NCBI GenBank assembly: GCA_003501385.1
Contig: DNPN01000065.1
Coordinates: 12,209 to 22,690 of the forward strand
DNA: 10,482 nt
Origin: Rhizobium sp.
Lineage (GTDB): Bacteria; Pseudomonadota; Alphaproteobacteria; Rhizobiales; Rhizobiaceae
Direction: 5' to 3'
A model generated the notes under the pieces. That model saw only the letters and a program-made list of their open reading frames with translations. It did no database searches and was not told where the DNA came from. This document shows, piece by piece, positions 5,486 to 10,482 of the stretch (the first letter of the stretch is position 1; each line of letters opens with the position of its first letter). A program made the translations under genes and the position numbers.

Positions 5486-7228
5486 TCAAGCTGCAGTGCG
5501 TCTATCGTCTTTGCGCTGGCCTCTACGGTCTTGTTCCCCGTGCGTCGCTGCAGATGTTCCCGGTTCACGAATGGCTGAGCGCCTGTTGAGCTGGAAGCGG
5601 CCTGCAAGTTCTGTCAGTTTTGCGGCACCGCTTGAGAGCTCTTCACTTATGGTATTCATACCACTGACCATAGATGCATTTTTCTGCGTCATCTGGTCCA
5701 ATGAATTGACGGCCGCACTGATTTCGCTGAGACTTGTGGACTGTTCTGCTGCGGCTCTGGCGATAGCCTCAATGTTAAGGTCAATCGATTGGACGAATGT
5801 CGATATCTTGTTGAGAGCACTGCCAGTTTCTCCCACCAGCCTGACACCTTCGGTCACTTCGCTTCCGGATTTGGCAATCAGCGCAGAAATTTCCTTTGCT
5901 GCTTTGGCTGAGCGTTGTGCCAGTTCGCGCACTTCCTGCGCAACAACTGCAAAGCCTTTGCCGCTTTCGCCGGCGCGCGCGGCTTCAACACCGGCGTTCA
6001 ATGCCAGCAGATTGGTTTGAAACGCAATCTCATCAATAACACTGATGATATTGCTGATTTCCTTGGAGGCACCTTCAATGCGGCTCATCGCATCGACAGT
6101 GGACTCAACGACCTTGACGGATTCTGTTGCTGCGCTGCGAGCGTCACGCACGAGATTGCGTGTTTCGCTGGTGCGCGAGCTGGATTCCTTGACAGTCACC
6201 GTGATTTCCTCAAGTGCTGCCGATGTTTCCTCCAACGCTGCGGCTTGCTGCTCGGAGCGTTGGGCCAGACTTGTTGAGCCTTCAAGCATTTCCTTGCTGT
6301 TGGATGTCACTGAAGCGGTTTCTGCAAGGACTTCGGTCAGTGTTTCCTGAAATTTCCCAATCGATGTGTTGAAATCATGGCGCAAATGCTCAAAAGCCGG
6401 AATGAAAGGCGCATCGATGGTCATGCGGATATTGCAATTGGAGAGACGCTCAAGCCCTGCACCAATGGCGGCAACGGCATTGACGCGACCAGTGATATCG
6501 GTGGCGAATTTCACCACCTTGATGACTTTGCCCTTTTCGTCAACAATCGGATTGTAGGTTGCCTGAATGTAAACCTTGGTGCCACCTTTGCCGATACGCA
6601 AGAATTCATCGCTTTGGAACTCGCCAGTGCCAAGCTTGTGCCAGAACTCTTTGTATCGCGGCGAAGAAACATAAGCCTGCTCACAAAACAGCGAGTGATG
6701 TTTGCCAACAATTTCCTGAAACTCATAGCCAAGTGTTTTGCAGAAGTTTTCGTTTGCAGTGAGAATATCGCCAGCAGGTGTAAATTCGATAATGGCTTGC
6801 GAACGGGAAAGAGCCGCCAACTTCCCGTCATCATCCATGGATTTCGTCTTTTGGGCGGTGATATCCGTCGCAATCTTGATGACTTTGTACGGCTTGGAGC
6901 CTCGGAAAACTGGATTGTAAGATGCCTCGATCCAGATTGGCTGGCCGGTTTTGCTGATGCGCTTGTATTGTTTCTGATCAAACTGCCCGGAAGACAGCTT
7001 AGCCCAGAAATCTCTATAGGCCTGAGAGTTTGCTTCTTCCGGCTCCACGAATATCCGGTGATGCTTTCCGACAATCTCTGACTTGGCATAGCCAAGCACT
7101 TTGCAAAAATTGTCATTGGCATCAAGAATCTTGCCATTGAGGTCAAACTCGATAATCGCTTGAGATTTGCTCAGCGCATGAAGGACGGCCTTTGCATCAT
7201 TGCCGAAGTGAAGCGAAAAAGATCCCAT
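5486..7228 (-). CDS. Soluble methyl-accepting chemotaxis protein with two PAS domains
   Basis: A 580-residue chemoreceptor that should control the CheA kinase. It has two tandem PAS domains (about 15-124 and 136-246) that are clear copies of each other: both contain SQAIIEF, a FCK.LGY block, EIVGKHH, a YNP block and a final ATDIT. A HAMP-like linker follows (about 257-305), then the MCP signalling domain with the tip IAFQTNLLALNAGVEAARAGE (roughly 401-421) and EVRELAQRSAKAAKEI. No transmembrane segment is present, so it should sense something inside the cell, perhaps redox, oxygen or a PAS-bound cofactor. The C terminus is polar (KDDRRTAA) and lacks an NWETF-type CheR/CheB pentapeptide. ATG 7228 was chosen because GGAGG lies 8 bases upstream; an in-frame TTG at 7243 would overlap that site. 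It has its own promoter and terminator and no che genes next to it. Confidence 0.93.
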   Translation of the reverse strand: MGSFSLHFGNDAKAVLHALSKSQAIIEFDLNGKILDANDNFCKVLGYAKSEIVGKHHRIFVEPEEANSQAYRDFWAKLSSGQFDQKQYKRISKTGQPIWIEASYNPVFRGSKPYKVIKIATDITAQKTKSMDDDGKLAALSRSQAIIEFTPAGDILTANENFCKTLGYEFQEIVGKHHSLFCEQAYVSSPRYKEFWHKLGTGEFQSDEFLRIGKGGTKVYIQATYNPIVDEKGKVIKVVKFATDITGRVNAVAAIGAGLERLSNCNIRMTIDAPFIPAFEHLRHDFNTSIGKFQETLTEVLAETASVTSNSKEMLEGSTSLAQRSEQQAAALEETSAALEEITVTVKESSSRTSETRNLVRDARSAATESVKVVESTVDAMSRIEGASKEISNIISVIDEIAFQTNLLALNAGVEAARAGESGKGFAVVAQEVRELAQRSAKAAKEISALIAKSGSEVTEGVRLVGETGSALNKISTFVQSIDLNIEAIARAAAEQSTSLSEISAAVNSLDQMTQKNASMVSGMNTISEELSSGAAKLTELAGRFQLNRRSAIREPGTSAATHGEQDRRGQRKDDRRTAA

Positions 7229-7277
7229 AAGTAGCGCCTCCAAATTTACGTTTGGCTATTATGGATAAATCTTATTT

Positions 7278-7305
7278 AGTATAGGTTAATTTTAAAAATA
7301 TACAA
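7278..7305 (-). promoter_or_regulatory. Predicted sigma-70-type promoter of the chemoreceptor gene
   Basis: On the - strand, TTGTAT (7305-7300) and TATACT (7283-7278) are separated by 16 bp in a very AT-rich stretch. Transcription would start near 7270, giving a leader of about 40 bases that includes the GGAGG site. The -10 box is close to consensus and the -35 box is moderate. Confidence 0.5.
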
Positions 7306-7367
7306 AAAAAACAAAATCTTGATTCCTGTATATTCTCATGGGTTTGTGAAGTGCAAGCTGTCCTTTG

Positions 7368-7472
7368 CTAGAGTCTGTCAGGTTCAGATTGAACCAGACA
7401 GACTCTAGATTCTTTTGTTTTCGTTTATCTTTTCGGGAAAACTGGATTCCACTTTTCCCTGACAAACTCTAG
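7368..7472. repeat. RIME-like 105-bp palindromic intergenic element, copy B
   Basis: Same length and orientation as the copy at 2926-3030, again bounded by CTAG. The first hairpin (7371-7405) has one A.A mismatch that copy A lacks. One stem pair is C-G in copy A and T-A here, a compensating change. Its right end overlaps the ABC ATPase gene by 4 bp and provides that gene's TAG stop. It sits where the transporter operon should terminate, so its hairpins may act as the operon's terminator and separate it from the chemoreceptor promoter. Confidence 0.85.
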
Positions 7473-8527
7473 CCGTTAATAATCATCAAATCATCGGATG
7501 CAAATTTTAGCGTTATTTGCTCACCAAGAGACGGCGGCGTTAGGGCTGGATCATTAAACATATCAAAGCACAGTGTTGTGCCGCCGACATCAAGGCGCGT
7601 ACGAATGACGGAGCCGAGAAAATGGCTGGAGGAAACGGTGCCGGTCAATTGCACGTCGCTTTTTGCGCCGTCAGTCAATGAGCCAGCTTCAGGGCGCAGG
7701 GCGATTGTCACTGTTTCGCCCGTTGCCTTGCCAACCGGCTGCTTGATCCGCACTTGTTGATCGCCAATTTGCAACGTATTGTTGCTGTTATCGAGGATCT
7801 TGGCTTCAATCAGGTTCAGCGTTCCGACGAAGGAGGCGACAAAACGGGTTTGTGGATTGTTGTAAATCTCAAACGGCGTGCCGATCTGGTCGGCGCGGCC
7901 TGCGTTCATCACCACGATGCGATCAGAAATCGACAGCGCTTCTTCCTGATCGTGGGTGACGAAGACGGTGGTGATGCCCAGTTTGCGTTGGATCTGGCGG
8001 ATTTCTTCGCGCAGGGAGACGCGGATTTTCGCATCCAGCGCGGAAAGCGGTTCATCCAGCAACAACACCTGAGGCTTAGGGGCCAGCGCGCGGGCTAGCG
8101 CCACACGCTGCTGCTGACCGCCCGACATCTGGTAGGGGTAGCGGTCCTTCAAATGCTCCAGATGGATCAGCTTCAGCATTTCCATCACGCGGCTCTCGAT
8201 TTCTGCTTTTGGCAGTTTGGCGATTTTCAGGCCGAAAGCGACATTGTCAAACACAGTCATATTGGGAAACAGGGCATAGGCCTGAAACACCATGCCAATG
8301 TTGCGTTGATTGGGCTTCAGATCATTCTGGTTTTTGCCTGCGATGGTGATGGCACCGTCGGTGATGGTTTCAAAGCCGCCGATCATCCGCAAAATCGTGG
8401 TCTTGCCGCAGCCCGATGGTCCGAGGAAGGAGATGAACTCTCCCTTGTCGATCGACATGTTGAAATCATGCACGACCTGAACCTGGCCGTAGCTTTTCTT
8501 GATGTGGGTGAGGGTCAAAAAGGACAT
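7469..8527 (-). CDS. ABC transporter ATP-binding protein (polyamine/iron-type importer)
   Basis: A 352-residue ATPase that powers the importer encoded upstream. Seen: Walker A GPSGCGKT (36-43), Q-loop Gln82, signature MSGGQQQR (134-141, Met replacing the usual Leu), Walker B LLLDEP (155-160), SALD (162-165) and H-loop His192. A C-terminal TOBE domain follows from about 235 (ALRPE at 276-280), as in PotA, FbpC and MalK-like proteins. The protein should sit on the inner face of the membrane. Start ATG 8527 gives MSFLTLTHIKKSYG; the frame continues upstream but overlaps the permease gene. It lies 7 bp after the permease stop and is the last gene of the operon. The stop codon lies inside palindromic element B, so the exact C terminus (DDLMIING) may have been set by that element. 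Substrate is not readable. Confidence 0.95.
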   Translation of the reverse strand: MSFLTLTHIKKSYGQVQVVHDFNMSIDKGEFISFLGPSGCGKTTILRMIGGFETITDGAITIAGKNQNDLKPNQRNIGMVFQAYALFPNMTVFDNVAFGLKIAKLPKAEIESRVMEMLKLIHLEHLKDRYPYQMSGGQQQRVALARALAPKPQVLLLDEPLSALDAKIRVSLREEIRQIQRKLGITTVFVTHDQEEALSISDRIVVMNAGRADQIGTPFEIYNNPQTRFVASFVGTLNLIEAKILDNSNNTLQIGDQQVRIKQPVGKATGETVTIALRPEAGSLTDGAKSDVQLTGTVSSSHFLGSVIRTRLDVGGTTLCFDMFNDPALTPPSLGEQITLKFASDDLMIING

Positions 8528-8534
8528 GGCGATC

Positions 8535-9323
8535 TCAGGCCTTTGCGGGCATGTGTTTGGTAAACCGGGCGACGAGATTGAGCAGCGCAATGCTGGCCCA
8601 CGTCATGGCGAAGGCAATGATGGCAAGTGCCGGTGGCTCATAGGCTTTGTTGGCACCAATCAATTGCAGATAGGGGCCAAAGGCCGGGCGGTTCAACAGC
8701 GAAGGAATGGTGAATTCACCAATGACAATCGCGAACGTAATGAACGCGCCCGACAGAATGCCAGACAGGACATTGGGAAAGATGCAGCGAAACAGAATGG
8801 TCGCCCAACCGGCCCCCAGGCTTTGGGCCGCTTCTGTCAGGGTGCGCACATCAATCGTGCTCATGGCTGCATCAATCGAGCGGTAGGTGTAGGGCAGGGA
8901 CAGCATCATCAACCCTAGCAAAAACAGAATGTTGGTGCCGGATGTTGTGGCTGTCAGCGGCAAGAAAGAGGATGAATTATACAGGCGCAGATAGCCAAAA
9001 ATGATGACGATGGCGGGCACCACCAGCGGCAACATGGTGATAAACTCCACCACGGGCCGCACTTGTGGCAGCCGCAGGCGCACCCAATAGGCAGTGGGAA
9101 CAATCAACAGCGTGATAAATATAATGGTCAACACCGCCATCAGCAGGGAAAAGCCGAAGGAATCGCGGAATGCGTCGTCGGAAAACACGGTGCGATAGGC
9201 ATCGAACGAATATTCGCCGCGCCGCATCCGTAGCGAAAACTCAAAGGTCGCGATCAGCGGTACCAGAAAATAAAACGAGCCAATGGCAATGGCCAACCAG
9301 GCGAAAAACTTTTGCATTTTCAT
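8535..9323 (-). CDS. ABC transporter permease, second (PotC-like)
   Basis: A 262-residue inner-membrane permease of the binding-protein-dependent type. It has about six hydrophobic segments, the first at about 6-26, and the cytoplasmic EAA loop TEAAQSLGAGWATILFRC (about 163-180), which docks with the ATPase. Three starts are possible: GTG 9332, ATG 9323 and ATG 9317. I chose 9323 because its ATG overlaps the TGA of the upstream permease (ATGA), the usual sign of translational coupling; no strong ribosome binding site precedes any of the three. The family (PotC/FbpB second half/PhnV-like) transports polyamines, iron, phosphonates or related small solutes. Confidence 0.93.
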   Translation of the reverse strand: MKMQKFFAWLAIAIGSFYFLVPLIATFEFSLRMRRGEYSFDAYRTVFSDDAFRDSFGFSLLMAVLTIIFITLLIVPTAYWVRLRLPQVRPVVEFITMLPLVVPAIVIIFGYLRLYNSSSFLPLTATTSGTNILFLLGLMMLSLPYTYRSIDAAMSTIDVRTLTEAAQSLGAGWATILFRCIFPNVLSGILSGAFITFAIVIGEFTIPSLLNRPAFGPYLQLIGANKAYEPPALAIIAFAMTWASIALLNLVARFTKHMPAKA

Positions 9324-10189
9324 TTTTGCCACCGTTCCGCACGAACGCGCAAGCTGATGTAAATGATATTGGAAATGCCGGTGACCACAATCATGCCAAA
9401 GGCCAGCGCGTAGCCGAGGTTGGCATTGTGCAGCACGTCACCGCGGATCTGCGCATAGAGCTGGATGGGCACGATATTCAACGAACTGCCGGTGAGCGAG
9501 AAGGCGGTGGCAATGGCCCCAAACGAATTGGCAAACAGCAGCATAAAGGCACCCGCGAGGCTGGGCATCAAAATTGGCAAGGCCACCTTCATCCAGTACT
9601 GGGCATGGGTTGCGCCGAGGCTTTCGGCTGCCTCGCGCCATTCTTTCCGCATGCCTTCCAGCGCAGGTGTGATGATCAGCACCATCAGCGGGATCTGGAA
9701 ATACATATAGGTCAGGGTGAGGCCTGAGAAACTCAAAAGATTAAAGCCTGTGGCGTAAAGATTGATGCCAAACCAATCACGCAGCAGCATGGTGATCAGG
9801 CCAAGGCGGCCAAGGGTGGCCAGAAACGCGAAGGCTAGCGGAACACCGGCAAAATTGGAGGCAACGCCGCAAAATGTCATCACCGCTGAGCGGATAACGG
9901 GTGGCAACCCACCCAGCACCAACGCCCAGGAAATGTAAAAGCCAAGCAGCACGCCGCCAATGGCTGAGGCGATACTGATGCGAATACTGATCGAGAAGGA
10001 CGACATGATCTTGTCGGTAAACAAACCGACGATATTGGCCAGCGTGATGTTTCCATCCGCATCCTGAAATGCGCCCGCGACAAGATAGAGGGTTGGCACG
10101 ATCAGAAACAGCAGGGCGAACAGCATGAAGGGGGCAACGCCCAGCCAGTCAAACAGCTTTCGACTTCGCTCCGCCTTACTCAATTGCAT
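9320..10189 (-). CDS. ABC transporter permease, first (PotB-like)
   Basis: A 289-residue inner-membrane permease. The N terminus is short and basic (SKAERSRK), followed by a hydrophobic segment at about 15-40 and further segments near 70-95, 105-130, 155-175, 205-232 and 260-280. The EAA loop EWREAAESLGATHAQYWMKV lies at about 183-202. AGGGA is placed 8 bases before the ATG. It pairs with the following permease to form the channel. It lies 86 bp after the binding-protein gene, with a hairpin between them, and its stop overlaps the next start by 4 bp. Confidence 0.94.
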   Translation of the reverse strand: MQLSKAERSRKLFDWLGVAPFMLFALLFLIVPTLYLVAGAFQDADGNITLANIVGLFTDKIMSSFSISIRISIASAIGGVLLGFYISWALVLGGLPPVIRSAVMTFCGVASNFAGVPLAFAFLATLGRLGLITMLLRDWFGINLYATGFNLLSFSGLTLTYMYFQIPLMVLIITPALEGMRKEWREAAESLGATHAQYWMKVALPILMPSLAGAFMLLFANSFGAIATAFSLTGSSLNIVPIQLYAQIRGDVLHNANLGYALAFGMIVVTGISNIIYISLRVRAERWQK

Positions 10190-10216
10190 ATGGAAAATCC
10201 CTGCGGGTCAGTATGT

Positions 10217-10260
10217 CAAAAATCAAAAATGGCTTCCCCGGGCCATGGTCAGGGGAAGCC
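10217..10260 (-). terminator. Hairpin with T-tract after the binding-protein gene
   Basis: GGCTTCCCC (10231-10239) and GGGGAAGCC (10252-10260) form a 9-bp GC-rich stem with a 12-base loop. Read on the - strand it is followed by ATTTTTGATTTTT, so it looks like an intrinsic terminator or attenuator. It lies between the binding-protein and permease genes, a common arrangement that gives more binding-protein mRNA than permease mRNA, with partial read-through. Confidence 0.75.
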
Positions 10261-10275
10261 ACATGCTTATGTTAC

Positions 10276-10482
10276 TTACTTCACGGCTGCGCCAACAACC
10301 TTATCCCAACCTTCAGTGATGACCTTCTTGTAGTCATCCTGCTGGGCGAGTGTGGGGAAGACAGCCTTTTCATAGGCCTTCGGGTCAGGCAGCTTGGCCA
10401 GAACGTCTGCCGGGATCTTGTTGTTCTTGGCAAGATCGTTGAAGCGGATCGGGTGGCAATAGCCCTTCAGCCAGCCAATCTG
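10276..10482 (-). CDS. ABC transporter substrate-binding protein, C-terminal 68 residues (5' end outside window)
   Basis: The last 68 codons of a periplasmic binding protein, open to the right edge. It reads QIGWLKGYCHPIRF, then an IPADVLAKLPDP block, EKAVFP, a DDYKKVITEGWDKVVG block and a VK end. The final YKK..TEGWDKVVG helix is typical of spermidine/putrescine-type and related family 1 solute-binding proteins, which deliver the ligand to the membrane permeases. Gene order (binding protein, two permeases, ATPase, all on the - strand) supports this. The ligand-binding residues and signal peptide are outside the window, so the substrate stays open. Confidence 0.88.
   Translation of the reverse strand, partial: QIGWLKGYCHPIRFNDLAKNNKIPADVLAKLPDPKAYEKAVFPTLAQQDDYKKVITEGWDKVVGAAVK

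Noticed and set aside
6377..7081. Long + strand reading frame (about 234 codons) antisense to the chemoreceptor
   Set aside because: It mirrors the well-supported PAS and HAMP coding region, has no ribosome binding site or family resemblance, and is explained as a shadow of that gene's codon use.
9170..9727. Long + strand frame antisense to the two permeases
   Set aside because: It spans the junction of two clear permease genes on the other strand; its polar, low-complexity translation looks like a shadow.

Overview
The window looks like chromosomal DNA of an alphaproteobacterium, most likely a member of the Rhizobiaceae (Agrobacterium / Allorhizobium / Rhizobium group). This rests on moderately high GC, on protein sequences that match rhizobial-type MetH, chemotaxis and ABC transport proteins, and on two copies of a 105-bp palindromic intergenic element that resembles the rhizobial RIME family. 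These are recognition-based calls from reading the sequence; no database search was possible.

Left part (1-3030, + strand): the 3' two-fifths or so of metH (cobalamin-binding and activation domains of B12-dependent methionine synthase). It is followed by a two-gene block, a START/SRPBCC-like protein of unknown function and a GNAT acetyltransferase. About 1.2 kb after the metH stop lies a second, diverged copy of only the last ~18 metH codons with its own stop, then a strong hairpin. The two-gene block is therefore bracketed by direct repeats of the metH 3' end, which suggests insertion or rearrangement at that point. The first 105-bp palindromic element follows.

Middle (3055-5465): a very small basic Cys/His-rich protein gene on the - strand diverges from a lone hisC-type aminotransferase gene. 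That gene runs head-on, with 2 bp to spare, into a PP2C-type serine/threonine phosphatase gene on the - strand.

Right part (5427-10482, - strand): a soluble chemoreceptor with two PAS domains, with its own predicted promoter and a strong terminator; then the second 105-bp element; then a binding-protein-dependent ABC importer operon read right to left (substrate-binding protein, permease, permease, ATPase). The importer belongs to the polyamine/iron-type (PotABCD/FbpABC) superfamily and its substrate cannot be read from sequence. A hairpin with a T-tract follows the binding-protein gene, and the second palindromic element supplies the stop codon of the ATPase gene.

Most of the window is ordinary core metabolism, transport and sensing. 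The least explained parts are the metH-tail duplication with its two-gene block, the small CxxC-type gene with an overlapping second reading frame, and the placement of the palindromic elements.
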